From contig NZ_JAUSVB010000004.1 in NCBI RefSeq assembly GCF_030814415.1, positions 310,001 to 374,000 of the forward strand: a DNA stretch of 64,000 bases, read 5' to 3'. Origin of the DNA: Cellulomonas humilata (lineage in GTDB: Bacteria; Actinomycetota; Actinomycetes; Actinomycetales; Cellulomonadaceae). Positions 44,982 to 53,950 of this stretch are shown in pieces. A program made the position numbers and the translations under genes. Numbering within the stretch: the first letter of the stretch is position 1; each line of letters starts with the position of its first letter. The notes below the pieces were generated by a model, which made no database searches, was not told the DNA's origin, and saw nothing but the letters and a program-made list of their open reading frames with translations.

Positions 44982-45799
44982 CGTGCGCACCGGGTGGCGG
45001 ACCGGACGCCCTCGGCGAGGTCGGCCGTCAGACGGGCCAGCGCTCCTCGCCCGGCTGCGTCGTCGGCCGCGTCCAGCAGCGTGCGCACGAGGGCCGAGCC
45101 GACGATCACGCCGTCGGCGTACCGGGCGATCTCGGCGGCCTGCTCCGGGCGGGAGACGCCGAGCCCGACGCACACGCGCTCGGCACCGGCCGCGCGCGTG
45201 TTCGCGACGAGCTCCTCCGCCTTGGAGCCGACCGTCGCGCGCTCGCCCGTCACGCCCATGGTGGAGGCCGCGTAGACGAACCCGCGGGAGGCTGCCGCGG
45301 TGGAGGCCAGCCGCTCGGGCGTCGAGCTGGGCGCGACCAGGAACACGCGGTCCAGGCCGTGCGCGTCCGAGGCGGCGATCCAGTCGCCTGCCTCGTCGGG
45401 GATGAGGTCGGGGGTGATGAGCCCGGCGCCGCCCGCGGCAGCGAGGTCCCGCGCGAACGCGTCGACGCCGTAGCGCAGGACCAGGTTCCAGTACGTCATG
45501 ACGAGGATCGGCGCACCCCGTCCGGCCACCTGCTCGACCGCGCGGATGGTGTCGCCCACCCGGGTCCCCCCGGCCAGCGCCGCGTCGACCGCGCGCTGGA
45601 CGGTGGGACCGTCCATCACGGGGTCGCTGTACGGCACGCCCAGCTCCACGACGTCGGCGCCGGCGTCGATCATCGTGCGGACGGCCGCGACGGACCCGTC
45701 GACCGTCGGGTAGCCCACAGGCAGGTAGCCGATGAGCGCCGAGCGCCCGAGGGCGTCGAGGTGCTCCGCCACCTGGGACCGGACCGCGACCGTGCTCAC
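44978..45799 (-). CDS. trpA: Tryptophan synthase alpha subunit
   Basis: 273 aa TIM barrel. Cleaves indole-3-glycerol phosphate to indole, channelled to TrpB. Catalytic acid Glu in [21 protein letters not shown] and the second acid (Asp in the same stretch) are intact; phosphate-binding [10 protein letters not shown] and [12 protein letters not shown] are present. GTG 45799 overlaps the trpB stop (GTGA). Confidence 0.96.
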   Translation of the reverse strand: MSTVAVRSQVAEHLDALGRSALIGYLPVGYPTVDGSVAAVRTMIDAGADVVELGVPYSDPVMDGPTVQRAVDAALAGGTRVGDTIRAVEQVAGRGAPILVMTYWNLVLRYGVDAFARDLAAAGGAGLITPDLIPDEAGDWIAASDAHGLDRVFLVAPSSTPERLASTAAASRGFVYAASTMGVTGERATVGSKAEELVANTRAAGAERVCVGLGVSRPEQAAEIARYADGVIVGSALVRTLLDAADDAAGRGALARLTADLAEGVRSATRCAR

Positions 45800-47112
45800 A
45801 GCTGTTCTCCTTGGTCGGCCAGCACCACGGGCTCGTCCTCGATCAGGTCGAACCACGCCGCGGCGGTGGCCACGTCCTTGTCCCCGCGTCCCGACAGGTT
45901 GATCAGCAGCACCGGCTCGTGGCCGTCGTCGCCGGTCCAGCCCGACAGCTCGTCGCCCAGCTGGATCGCACCCGCCAGCGCGTGCGCGGACTCGATCGCC
46001 GGGATGATCCCCTCGGTCCGGCACAGGATGCGGAAGGCCTCCATGGCCTCGACGTCGGTCACCGGCCGGTAGTCCGCGCGTCCGATGTCGTGCAGCCAGG
46101 CGTGCTCCGGACCGACGCTCGGGTAGTCCAGACCGGCCGACACCGAGTGGCTGGGCAGCGTCTGCCCGTCCTCGTCCTGCAGCAGGTACGACTTCGCGCC
46201 GTGCAGCACGCCGGGCTGCCCGCCCGAGAACCGTGCGGCGTGCCGGCCCGACGAGATCCCCGCGCCGCCCGCCTCGAAGCCGAAGAGGCGCACGCCCGGG
46301 TCGTCGAGGAACGCGTTGAAGATGCCCATCGCGTTCGACCCGCCACCCACGCACGCGGCGACCGCGTCAGGAAGCCGCCCGATCTCCTCGAGGAGCTGGG
46401 ACCTGGCCTCCTCGCCGATGATCTTGTGGAAGTCGCGCACCATCTCGGGGAACGGGTGCGGTCCCGTGACGGTGCCGAGCAGGTAGTGCGTGGTGTCGAC
46501 GTTGGCCACCCAGTCGCGCAGCGCCTCGTTGATCGCGTCCTTGAGCGTCCGCGTCCCGATGGTCACCGGGATCACCTCGGCGCCGAGCAGGCGCATGCGG
46601 GCGACGTTGAGCGCCTGCCGACGGGTGTCCTCCTCGCCCATGTAGACGACGCACTCGAGGTCGAGCAACGCAGCCGCGGTCGCGGTGGCGACACCGTGCT
46701 GACCGGCGCCGGTCTCCGCGATCACGCGCGTCTTGCCCATGCGCTTGACCAGCAGGGCCTGCCCCAGCACGTTGTTGATCTTGTGCGAGCCCGTGTGGTT
46801 GAGGTCCTCACGCTTGAGGAACACCCGCACGCCCGGCGCGACGTGCTGCGCGAACCGCGGGACCTCCGTGAGCGGGCTCGGGCGGCCGGTGTAGGTGCGG
46901 TGCAACCGCGCCAGCTCACGGCCGAACGCCGGGTCCGTCAACGCCTTGTGGTACTCCGTGTCGAGCTCGTCGAGCGCCGCGATCAGCGCCTCGGGCACGA
47001 ACCGGCCGCCGAACTCGCCGAAGTACGGCCCGGCGTGGGTGGACAGCGGGCCACCTGCCGTGGCCTCGAGCAGCTTCTCCGAGAGGGCCTCGACGGTCGG
47101 CCGACCGGTCAC
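45796..47112 (-). CDS. trpB: Tryptophan synthase beta subunit
   Basis: 438 aa, PLP enzyme joining indole and serine. PLP-binding Lys in [13 protein letters not shown], phosphate cup [21 protein letters not shown] and the C-terminal SGRGDKDV are all present. About 25 extra N-terminal residues precede the usual [14 protein letters not shown] start. GTG 47112 overlaps the trpC stop (GTGA). Confidence 0.97.
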   Translation of the reverse strand: MTGRPTVEALSEKLLEATAGGPLSTHAGPYFGEFGGRFVPEALIAALDELDTEYHKALTDPAFGRELARLHRTYTGRPSPLTEVPRFAQHVAPGVRVFLKREDLNHTGSHKINNVLGQALLVKRMGKTRVIAETGAGQHGVATATAAALLDLECVVYMGEEDTRRQALNVARMRLLGAEVIPVTIGTRTLKDAINEALRDWVANVDTTHYLLGTVTGPHPFPEMVRDFHKIIGEEARSQLLEEIGRLPDAVAACVGGGSNAMGIFNAFLDDPGVRLFGFEAGGAGISSGRHAARFSGGQPGVLHGAKSYLLQDEDGQTLPSHSVSAGLDYPSVGPEHAWLHDIGRADYRPVTDVEAMEAFRILCRTEGIIPAIESAHALAGAIQLGDELSGWTGDDGHEPVLLINLSGRGDKDVATAAAWFDLIEDEPVVLADQGEQL

Positions 47113-47921
47113 TGGCGCACCGCCCGCAGGGACGGGTGCGCACCCGCTGCCACGAGGTCGGCGACCGACTCGCGCGGAGCGTCGTCCGTGACCAGCGCCT
47201 CGCCGACGAGCACGGCGTCAGCACCAGCACGGGCGTAGTCCATGACGTCGTGCGGTCCACGGACCCCGGACTCGGCGATCTTGACGATGTGCGACGGGAT
47301 GGCCGGCGCCACCCGCGCGAACGTGGTGCGGTCCACCTCGAGCGAGCGCAGGTCGCGGGCGTTGACGCCGATCACGCGGGCGCCCGCGTCGGCTGCCCGG
47401 GACACCTCCTCGGCGTCGTGCACCTCGACCAGGGCGGTCATGCCCAGGGAGTGCACGCGCTCGACCAAGGACTCGAGCACGGTCTGCTCGAGCGCGGCGA
47501 CGATGAGGAGCACGAGGTCGGCGCCGTGCGCACGGGCCTCCCACACCTGGTAGGGCGTGACGACGAAGTCCTTGCGCAGCACGGGGATGTCCACCCGGGC
47601 GCGGACGGCGTCGAGGTCCGCCAGCGAGCCGTGGAACCGGCGCTCCTCGGTGAGCACCGAGATGACGGCAGCGCCGCCCTTCTCGTACTCGGCCGCGAGG
47701 GCGGCGGGGTCCTTGATGGTGGCGAGCGCACCCTTGCTGGGGCTCGAGCGCTTCACCTCGGCGATCACACGGACCGCGTCCTCGGCGCGCAGGCGACCCA
47801 CGCACTCGATCGCGGACTCTCGGCGGCGGGCCCGCTCCTTCACCGTCGCGAGCGGCGTGGCCTGCTCCCGGACGGCGAGGTCCTGCCTGACGCCCGCGAC
47901 GATGTCGTCCAGCACGGTCAT
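47109..47921 (-). CDS. trpC: Indole-3-glycerol phosphate synthase
   Basis: 270 aa TIM barrel closing the indole ring in tryptophan synthesis. [13 protein letters not shown] (substrate loop with catalytic Lys), [43 protein letters not shown] and [10 protein letters not shown] are canonical. ATG 47921 overlaps the stop of a 26-codon upstream frame (ATGA). It is the first gene of trpCBA-lgt. Confidence 0.96.
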   Translation of the reverse strand: MTVLDDIVAGVRQDLAVREQATPLATVKERARRRESAIECVGRLRAEDAVRVIAEVKRSSPSKGALATIKDPAALAAEYEKGGAAVISVLTEERRFHGSLADLDAVRARVDIPVLRKDFVVTPYQVWEARAHGADLVLLIVAALEQTVLESLVERVHSLGMTALVEVHDAEEVSRAADAGARVIGVNARDLRSLEVDRTTFARVAPAIPSHIVKIAESGVRGPHDVMDYARAGADAVLVGEALVTDDAPRESVADLVAAGAHPSLRAVRQ

Positions 47922-47998
47922 CGAGAACTCACCTTCTCCCCCGGTCGGTTCCGGACCAGCTGCTCGCCGTCGATCGTGGCGGCGGTCCAGTGAGCCAT
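47918..47998 (-). CDS. Candidate 26-aa small protein or leader overlapping trpC
   Basis: A 26-codon frame starting ATG 47998 ([13 protein letters not shown]...) ends with TGA overlapping the trpC ATG, so its translation would couple to trpC. It contains one Trp codon, at position 4. GACCGT lies 6 nt before the ATG, matching the leaderless pattern of this genome. No family recognised; the remaining part of the 132-nt gap to the DUF2752 gene holds nothing clear. Confidence 0.4.
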   Translation of the reverse strand: MAHWTAATIDGEQLVRNRPGEKVSSR

Positions 47999-48053
47999 CG
48001 TAGAACGGTCCCGGAGTGACCCCGACCACAGGCCGGTGGCTGGGACGGCCGCC

Positions 48054-48527
48054 TCACGGGGCCAGCCACGGGGCGAACGCCGGGACGTTGCGGAGCACCC
48101 CGAACCCGACCACCACCACCATGAGCAGCCAGGCCGCCCACGCGGGTGCCGGCCCGATGCGTCGACCCTGCGTGGCCAAGGCGACCCAGCGGCCCCACAG
48201 CACGATGACCACGGGCACGGCGAGCACCCACAGCGGGTTCATCGACCAGGCTCCGGCCAGGTCGGCGTGCGCCAGGTCGTGCGTCGCCCGCAGGCCGCCG
48301 CACGCGGGGCACAGGATGCCGGTCAGTGCGTACAGCGGGCAGCCCCCGTAGCTCCCGGTCACGTGCGGGTCCCGCACGGCGAGCAGCGCGGTGGCGAACA
48401 CGACCACCCCGCCTGTGACGAGCGGAGCGGTCAGGGACGCACGACGGCCCGCTCCGTCCGGCGCGGGTGCGGCGGACGGGAGCGGGCCGGTCGGCAGTGC
48501 CTGCGGACCGTCGTCGACGGTCGCCAC
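48054..48527 (-). CDS. DUF2752 family membrane protein
   Basis: 157 aa. Family motif CPLYALTGILCPACGGLRATHDLAHADLAGAWSMNPLWVL with its CP-x-C-G-x-x-R-x-x-H core is complete, flanked by three TM segments. Function unknown; possibly a small Cys-containing membrane protein. A Pro/Ala-rich N-terminal tail of about 35 residues precedes TM1. GTG 48527 follows the DUF4190 stop by 1 nt. Confidence 0.88.
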   Translation of the reverse strand: MATVDDGPQALPTGPLPSAAPAPDGAGRRASLTAPLVTGGVVVFATALLAVRDPHVTGSYGGCPLYALTGILCPACGGLRATHDLAHADLAGAWSMNPLWVLAVPVVIVLWGRWVALATQGRRIGPAPAWAAWLLMVVVVGFGVLRNVPAFAPWLAP

Positions 48528-48528
48528 G

Positions 48529-49068
48529 TCAGTAGCTCGTGTTGTAGCCCTCGTTGAACGCGTCCCGGAAGTCCGCGTTCGAGAACAGGATGGCGAACAG
48601 GATGATGCCGAGAATCGAGAGCACGATCGCGATCCAGCCGAGGATGATCCCGGCCGTCGCCATGCCGCCGTTGTTCGCCTCGCCGCGCGCGACCGCCTTC
48701 TTGGCGTTGTTGCCGACGATCACCGCGGGGATGCCGGTGAGCAGGCCGCACGAGAGCACGAACGAGACGATGCCCAGCACCAGCGACCAGACCGCGAGGC
48801 TGTTCTTCGGATACGCGGCGCCGTAGCCGGGGCCCGGCTGCGGGTAGCCGCCCGGAGCGGAGCCGTACGGGGCTGCCGCCGGGTACTGCGGCGTGCCGGC
48901 CGCACCGGGGTACTGCGGCGCACCGGCGCCCGGGTACGGAGGCGGGGCGGGCGGTCCCTGCGGGTACGGCGGCGGGGCGGCGGGGTACTGCGGGGTCCCA
49001 CTGGGGTCCTGCGGCGGCTGCGGCTCTCCGCTCCCGTACGGGTTCTGCGGCTCGTTGGGGGTCGACAT
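48529..49068 (-). CDS. DUF4190 membrane protein with proline-rich N-terminus
   Basis: 179 aa. Residues 1-85 are low complexity, rich in Pro, Tyr, Gly and Gln with recurring PQYP and PPPYP units; residues 88-165 hold a two-TM DUF4190 domain (NSLAVWSLVLGIVSFVLSCGLLTGIPAVIVGNNAKKAVARGEANNGGMATAGIILGW is its shape). GAGGAGG upstream of the ATG is a strong ribosome site. Unknown role, common in actinobacterial trp neighbourhoods. Confidence 0.88.
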   Translation of the reverse strand: MSTPNEPQNPYGSGEPQPPQDPSGTPQYPAAPPPYPQGPPAPPPYPGAGAPQYPGAAGTPQYPAAAPYGSAPGGYPQPGPGYGAAYPKNSLAVWSLVLGIVSFVLSCGLLTGIPAVIVGNNAKKAVARGEANNGGMATAGIILGWIAIVLSILGIILFAILFSNADFRDAFNEGYNTSY

Positions 49069-49125
49069 CGGTCCTCCTCGGTCGCGTGCGCTCGCCCGGA
49101 CCGGGCGGCGGTCGAGCTGTGCGGG

Positions 49126-49431
49126 TCAGTGCCCGCCGGTGCGTGCCTGACGGGCACGCGTCTTGTCGCCGCCCTGACCGTGGCCGGAGGCCTGGAGCAC
49201 CTTGCCGGTCACGAGGCCGGCGACGACGAGCGCCATGCCGAGCCAGAAGAGCCAGACCATCGCGAACAGGACGCCGAGACCGGCGATGGTGAAGGCGATG
49301 ACGACCGTGTACGTGGTGACCCAGGCCGCGAGCGTCTTCCCGTGGTTGGTCGGGGCGGCCGTCGGCGGCAGGTGCATCGTCTCGGTCGTCGTGGCGTTCT
49401 GCGCGCGGTGCGCGAGCGTGTTGTCAGCCAT
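49126..49431 (-). CDS. HGxxPAAW family small membrane protein
   Basis: 101 aa with two TM segments (TTYTVVIAFTIAGLGVLFAMVWL and FWLGMALVVAGLVTGKVLQ). The motif preceding TM1, NHGKTLAAWVT, is the variant of HGxxPAAW that names this actinobacterial family. ATG 49431 has AAGGG upstream; GTG 49467 is an in-frame alternative. Family members are usually encoded beside trpE, as here. Function unknown. Confidence 0.8.
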   Translation of the reverse strand: MADNTLAHRAQNATTTETMHLPPTAAPTNHGKTLAAWVTTYTVVIAFTIAGLGVLFAMVWLFWLGMALVVAGLVTGKVLQASGHGQGGDKTRARQARTGGH

Positions 49432-49511
49432 CAGTGGGGTGCCCTTCGTGCTCGGTTCTGCGCTCACCCTATCGGACCGTCCCGGTGCAGCCCGGCACGG
49501 ACCGCCGCACG

Positions 49512-50108
49512 TCAGGACGGGTCGTCACCACGGCTGAGCGCGTCCCAGTCGGACCGTTCGTCCGGCTCCTTCACGGCCGGCGTCGCCGTGCTCGCAGGTG
49601 TGGCCTCGTGCCGCTGGGACGGTCCCGACCACGTCCGCGAGGCGCGCACGAACCAGATGCCGGCCAGGGCGACGAGGGCCCCGGTGCCGACGGCGAGCCA
49701 CGGCCAGACGGTCGTCGTGACAGGACCGGCCAGCGTCCCCACGCCGGTCTCGGCGGCGACCACCGGGGTGACCGCCGCGACCGGGTCCGTCGTCGCACCG
49801 AGCGTCGTGGCCACGACCAGCACGCCGCACGCGAGGACGACGGCGGCCACCACCCAGCGGCCCACGCGGCCGACCAGCCCGACGGCCGCAGCCGCAGCGA
49901 GGATCGCGACCGCGGCGGCGAGGACGGCCGGCGCCGCCTGGGAGCCGCTGACCTCGATCGTGACGGTGCCCTGCAGCGCGGTCGTGCCCGTCGTCGTGAA
50001 CCAGGTGGGCACCGTGACGACCGCGGTCAGGCCAGCCAGGACGAGCAGCACACCCGCCGCGCGCCCTCGTCCTGCGCGGCGACGGCCGGCTGCCGGCGGG
50101 ACCGTCAC
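49512..50108 (-). CDS. Trp biosynthesis-associated membrane protein
   Basis: 198 aa, four TM segments, with the characteristic conserved pair W-rich ends: VTVPTWFTTTG after TM1 and WPWLAVGTGALVALAGIW before the C-terminal tail. It matches the actinobacterial protein family always found downstream of trpE. GTG 50108 overlaps the trpE stop (GTGA). Its biochemical role is not known. Confidence 0.87.
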   Translation of the reverse strand: MTVPPAAGRRRAGRGRAAGVLLVLAGLTAVVTVPTWFTTTGTTALQGTVTIEVSGSQAAPAVLAAAVAILAAAAAVGLVGRVGRWVVAAVVLACGVLVVATTLGATTDPVAAVTPVVAAETGVGTLAGPVTTTVWPWLAVGTGALVALAGIWFVRASRTWSGPSQRHEATPASTATPAVKEPDERSDWDALSRGDDPS

Positions 50109-51682
50109 GCGCCCGCTCGACGCAGCCGGGACGCGATCTGCACGGCCCGCACGGCCGCGGCCGCCTTGTTGCGCGACTCCTCGTACTCCAGCGCGGGCAC
50201 CGAGTCCGCGACGATGCCGCCGCCCGCCTGGACGCTCGCCCGCCCGTCCCGGATCAGGGCCGTGCGGATGGCGATGGCCATGTCCATGTCACCGGCGAAG
50301 TCGAAGTAGCCGACCGTGCCGCCGTAGATGCCGCGGCGAGCGGGCTCGATCTCGTCGATGAGCGCGATCGCCCGCTGCTTGGGTGCCCCGGAGAGCGTCC
50401 CGGCGGGGAACGTGGCGACGAGCGTCTGGAGGGCGGTCGCACCCTCGCGCAGGCGCCCGACGACCGTCGAGCAGATGTGCATGATGTGGGAGTAGCGCTT
50501 GACCGCCATGAACTCGACGACCTCGACGCTGGCCGGCTCGCACACCTTGACCAGGTCGTTGCGGGACAGGTCGACCAGCATGATGTGCTCGGCGCGCTCC
50601 TTGGGGTCGGCGAGCACCTCGTCCTGCAGGCGGCGGTCCTCGTCCGGGGTGGCGCCGCGCGGACGCGAGCCGGCGATGGGGAACGTCACGACGCGGCCCG
50701 AGGTCACCTTCACCAGGGTCTCCGGGCTCGACCCGACGACGGCGAAGTCGCGGCCGTCGGCGTCCTGGAGCTGCAGGTAGTACATGTACGGGCTCGGGTT
50801 GATGGTGCGCAGCACCCGGTAGACGTCGATCGGCTCCGCGGGGCAGTCGAGGTCCAGACGCTGGGAGATGACCACCTGGAACACGTCGCCGTCGCGGATG
50901 GCCTCCTGGCCGGTGCGCACGGCGTCCTCGAAGTCCTGCCGCGTGGACCGGAACGACAGCTCCGGCTCGGTGACGTCCGCCAGGACCGCGACCGCGGACT
51001 CGGTCGGCCGCAGCAGCGCCTCTTCCATCGCGTCGATCCGCGCGACGGCGTCGGCGTGCGCGTCGTCCACCCGCTCGTCGGTGTCGTCGAAGTTGATGGC
51101 GTTGGCGATGAGCCAGACCGACCCGTCGTGGTGGTCGACGACCGCCAGGTCCGTGGCCAGCAGCAGCGTCAGCTCGGGCACGCCGAGCTCGTCGGGCGCG
51201 TTCGCGGGCAGCGTGGGCTCCCAGTGCCGCACGATGTCCCAGCCGAGGGCACCCACGAGCCCGCTGGTCAGCGGCGGCAGCCCGGCGATCGCGGGCGTGC
51301 GGAGCGCGTCGAGGGTGCGCTCGAGCACGTCGAGGGCGTCGCCGTCGGTGGGGACGCCGACGGGGACGTCACCGACCCAGACGGCCGACCCGTCCCGCAC
51401 GGTCAGGGTGGCGCGCGAGCGGACGCCGACGAACGAGTACCGGTCCCAGCTCCCGGCGGCCTCCGCGGACTCCAGGATGAACGTGCCCGGACGACCGGCC
51501 GCGAGCGTGCGGTACAGGCCGACAGGCGTCACGTCGTCGGCGAGGAGCCGCCGCGCCACGGGGATGACGCGACGGTCGCGGGCCAGGCCGCGGAACACGT
51601 CGAGCGACGGCCACGTGCCGCCCCAGGGAACCTCCGCCGCGGTGACGTCCGCGGGGAACACCGTGGGCAGGGCGGCGGTCAT
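50105..51682 (-). CDS. trpE: Anthranilate synthase component I
   Basis: 525 aa. Converts chorismate and ammonia (from a TrpG partner not in this window) to anthranilate. Feedback-site LLES-type motif [17 protein letters not shown] near residue 70; active-site blocks [71 protein letters not shown] and [12 protein letters not shown] are complete. ATG 51682 overlaps the hisI stop (ATGA), so it has no private leader or attenuator. Confidence 0.96.
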   Translation of the reverse strand: MTAALPTVFPADVTAAEVPWGGTWPSLDVFRGLARDRRVIPVARRLLADDVTPVGLYRTLAAGRPGTFILESAEAAGSWDRYSFVGVRSRATLTVRDGSAVWVGDVPVGVPTDGDALDVLERTLDALRTPAIAGLPPLTSGLVGALGWDIVRHWEPTLPANAPDELGVPELTLLLATDLAVVDHHDGSVWLIANAINFDDTDERVDDAHADAVARIDAMEEALLRPTESAVAVLADVTEPELSFRSTRQDFEDAVRTGQEAIRDGDVFQVVISQRLDLDCPAEPIDVYRVLRTINPSPYMYYLQLQDADGRDFAVVGSSPETLVKVTSGRVVTFPIAGSRPRGATPDEDRRLQDEVLADPKERAEHIMLVDLSRNDLVKVCEPASVEVVEFMAVKRYSHIMHICSTVVGRLREGATALQTLVATFPAGTLSGAPKQRAIALIDEIEPARRGIYGGTVGYFDFAGDMDMAIAIRTALIRDGRASVQAGGGIVADSVPALEYEESRNKAAAAVRAVQIASRLRRAGA

Positions 51683-52080
51683 GCCGGGTCTCCGTTCTCG
51701 GTGGGGCGGGTGCCGACGACCGCGGGCAGCGGGCCGCCGGCGTCGAAGCAGGTGTGTGCGCCGGTGTGGCAGGCCGCGCCCACCTGGTCGACCTCGACCA
51801 GCAGGGCATCGCCGTCGCAGTCGATGCTCACGGACTTCACGTACTGGGCGTGACCGGAGGTGTCGCCCTTGCGCCAGTACTCCTGGCGCGAGCGGCTCCA
51901 GAACACGACCCGGCCGGTGGTGAGCGTGCGGCGCAGGGCCTCGTCGTCCATCCAGCCGAGCATCAGCACCTCGCGCGAGTCGTGCTGCTGCACGATCGCT
52001 GCCACCAGACCGTGGTCGTCGTGCGTGAGGAGCGCGGCGACGGCGGGATCGAGGGTCGATGCGGGGGGGCTGGAAGACAC
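51679..52080 (-). CDS. hisI: Phosphoribosyl-AMP cyclohydrolase
   Basis: 133 aa. Opens the purine ring in histidine synthesis. Metal ligands [13 protein letters not shown] (C-D-x-D) and [12 protein letters not shown] are present, with [14 protein letters not shown] and [21 protein letters not shown] 52080 lacks a ribosome site but CAGGAT lies 6 nt upstream, so this is probably a leaderless start and the promoter for hisI-trpE and the following small genes. Confidence 0.95.
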   Translation of the reverse strand: MSSSPPASTLDPAVAALLTHDDHGLVAAIVQQHDSREVLMLGWMDDEALRRTLTTGRVVFWSRSRQEYWRKGDTSGHAQYVKSVSIDCDGDALLVEVDQVGAACHTGAHTCFDAGGPLPAVVGTRPTENGDPA

Positions 52081-52132
52081 GGACCGATCCTGCCACGCAG
52101 GCGCGCGCGGGACGGACCCGTCCCACCTGCCG

Positions 52133-53950
52133 TCAGCGGGTCTGGGAGACCCACGCGGCGTGCATCGCGGCGTAGTGGCCGTCGCGTGCGACGAGGTCGG
52201 CGTGGTGCCCGACCTCGACCACGCGACCCGCGTCGACCACCACCACCGTGTCGGCCGCCTCCGCCGTGGAGAGCCGGTGGGCGATCGTCAGGGTGCTGCG
52301 GCCGCGCGTGAGCGAGTCGAGCGCGCGCGCGATCCGGACCTCGGTGGCAGGGTCCACCGCCGAGGTCGCCTCGTCGAGCAGCAACAGGTCCGCCTCGGCC
52401 AGGTACGCCCGGGCGAGCGCGACCAGCTGCCGCTCCCCCGCCGACAGCGACTCGCCCCGCTGACCCACCGGGGTGTCGAGCCCGTCGGCCAGCTCGTCCA
52501 CCCAGCCGTCCAGGCCGAGCGCCTCGATGGCCGCGCGGATCCGCACGTCGTCGTCCTGCGCCGCGGTCGTCCCGTCCTCGTGGCGCAGGCCGTAGGCGAC
52601 GTTCTGCGCGAGCGTGCCGTCGAACAGGAAGCCCTCCTGCGGCACCAGCACCACGCGGCGGCGCAGGTCGGCGACCGCGATGTCCCGCAGGTCCACCCCG
52701 TCCAGCAGCACCGACCCGCGCGTGGGGTCCATGAACCGCGCGACGAGCTTCGCGATGGTGGTCTTGCCCGACCCGGTCGCGCCGACGACCGCGACCGACG
52801 TGCCGGCCGGGATCGCGACGTCGACCTCGCGCAGCACCGGCGGACCGTCCGGGTAGGAGAAGTCCACCGCCCGCAGCTCGACGTGCGCCGGGCCGCGCGG
52901 GCTGGGCACGCCGTCCGCGCCGGCGTCGACCACCTCGACCGGTGTCTCCAGGACCCCGAGCACGCGGCGCCACCCGGCGACCGCGTTCTGCAGCTCGTTG
53001 AGGATCTCCGTGGCCATCTGCACCGGGCCGGTGAAGAGCTGCACGAGGAAGAGGAAGGCGAGCAGCCGGCCCACCGACATCTCCCCCGCGATGCCCAGGT
53101 ACGTGCCGGCGACGACGACGAGCGCCAGGACGAGGTTGGCGACGAGCACGCCGCTGGAGAACACGAGGGCGACCAGGTTCTGCGCGCGCACCATCGCCGC
53201 CCGGGTCGCGGCGACCGCGGCGTCGATCCGGCGCTGCGTGCGCTCGGCGACCCCGTACGCGCGGATCGTCTCGGCGCCGACGACGGCCTCCGAGATGGCA
53301 CCGAGCATCCCGCCGACCCGCTCGCGCACGGCGGTGTACCGGGCGTTCACGCGCTTCTGCAAGGGCTGGAGCAGCACGAACAGCGGCACGAAGCCCGCCC
53401 ACACGATCAGGGTCAGCTGCCAGGAGTAGACCGCCATGAGGACCGTGGCCACCGCGATCTGCAGCACGGAGACGAGCAGCATGATCCCGCCCCACTGCAC
53501 GAACAGCGAGATGGTGTCGACGTCGGAGGTCACGCGGGAGACCAGCGACCCGCGCCGCTCCGTGTTCTGCGTCAGCACCGACAGGTCGTGCACGTGCCGG
53601 AACGCCCGGGTGCGCAGCGCCAGCAGCCCGCTCTCGCTCGAGCGGAACAGCCGCACGTTGACGTAGGCGGAGCACACGGCACCGATCACGAGCCCGATCG
53701 CGGCGAGACCGGCGAGCGCGGCGACCCGCGACACGTCCGGGCCGCCGTCCGCCAGGATCCCCGTGTCGACCGTCTGCTGCACCGCGATCGGCACCAGCAC
53801 GCGCCCGATCGACGCGATCACCGCCAGCAGCACCGTGAGCTGCCAGCCGACCAGCAGCTGTGGGGATACCTGCACGCCGCGGCGCAGCGTCGCCAGCACG
53901 CCCAGGGTGCTGGCGGGCGCGACGCGGTGGCCGCCGTTCTCCGCGGTCAT
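52133..53950 (-). CDS. ABC exporter half-transporter with canonical ATP site residues
   Basis: 605 aa: six-TM domain (residues about 25-310) plus ATPase. Walker A GATGSGKT, Walker [13 protein letters not shown] with catalytic Glu, H-loop TIAHRLST intact; signature is LSAGERQ rather than LSGGQ. Its ATG overlaps the stop of the partner gene (ATGA), giving a heterodimeric type IV exporter. The non-standard signature faces the partner's defective Walker B site. Substrate unknown: lipid, peptide or drug. Confidence 0.92.
   Translation of the reverse strand: MTAENGGHRVAPASTLGVLATLRRGVQVSPQLLVGWQLTVLLAVIASIGRVLVPIAVQQTVDTGILADGGPDVSRVAALAGLAAIGLVIGAVCSAYVNVRLFRSSESGLLALRTRAFRHVHDLSVLTQNTERRGSLVSRVTSDVDTISLFVQWGGIMLLVSVLQIAVATVLMAVYSWQLTLIVWAGFVPLFVLLQPLQKRVNARYTAVRERVGGMLGAISEAVVGAETIRAYGVAERTQRRIDAAVAATRAAMVRAQNLVALVFSSGVLVANLVLALVVVAGTYLGIAGEMSVGRLLAFLFLVQLFTGPVQMATEILNELQNAVAGWRRVLGVLETPVEVVDAGADGVPSPRGPAHVELRAVDFSYPDGPPVLREVDVAIPAGTSVAVVGATGSGKTTIAKLVARFMDPTRGSVLLDGVDLRDIAVADLRRRVVLVPQEGFLFDGTLAQNVAYGLRHEDGTTAAQDDDVRIRAAIEALGLDGWVDELADGLDTPVGQRGESLSAGERQLVALARAYLAEADLLLLDEATSAVDPATEVRIARALDSLTRGRSTLTIAHRLSTAEAADTVVVVDAGRVVEVGHHADLVARDGHYAAMHAAWVSQTR

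Noticed and set aside
48840..49060. Repetitive GC-rich sequence as a tandem repeat or recombination site
   Set aside because: It is the coding sequence of the Pro/Tyr-rich tail of the DUF4190 protein; repeats follow codon boundaries.
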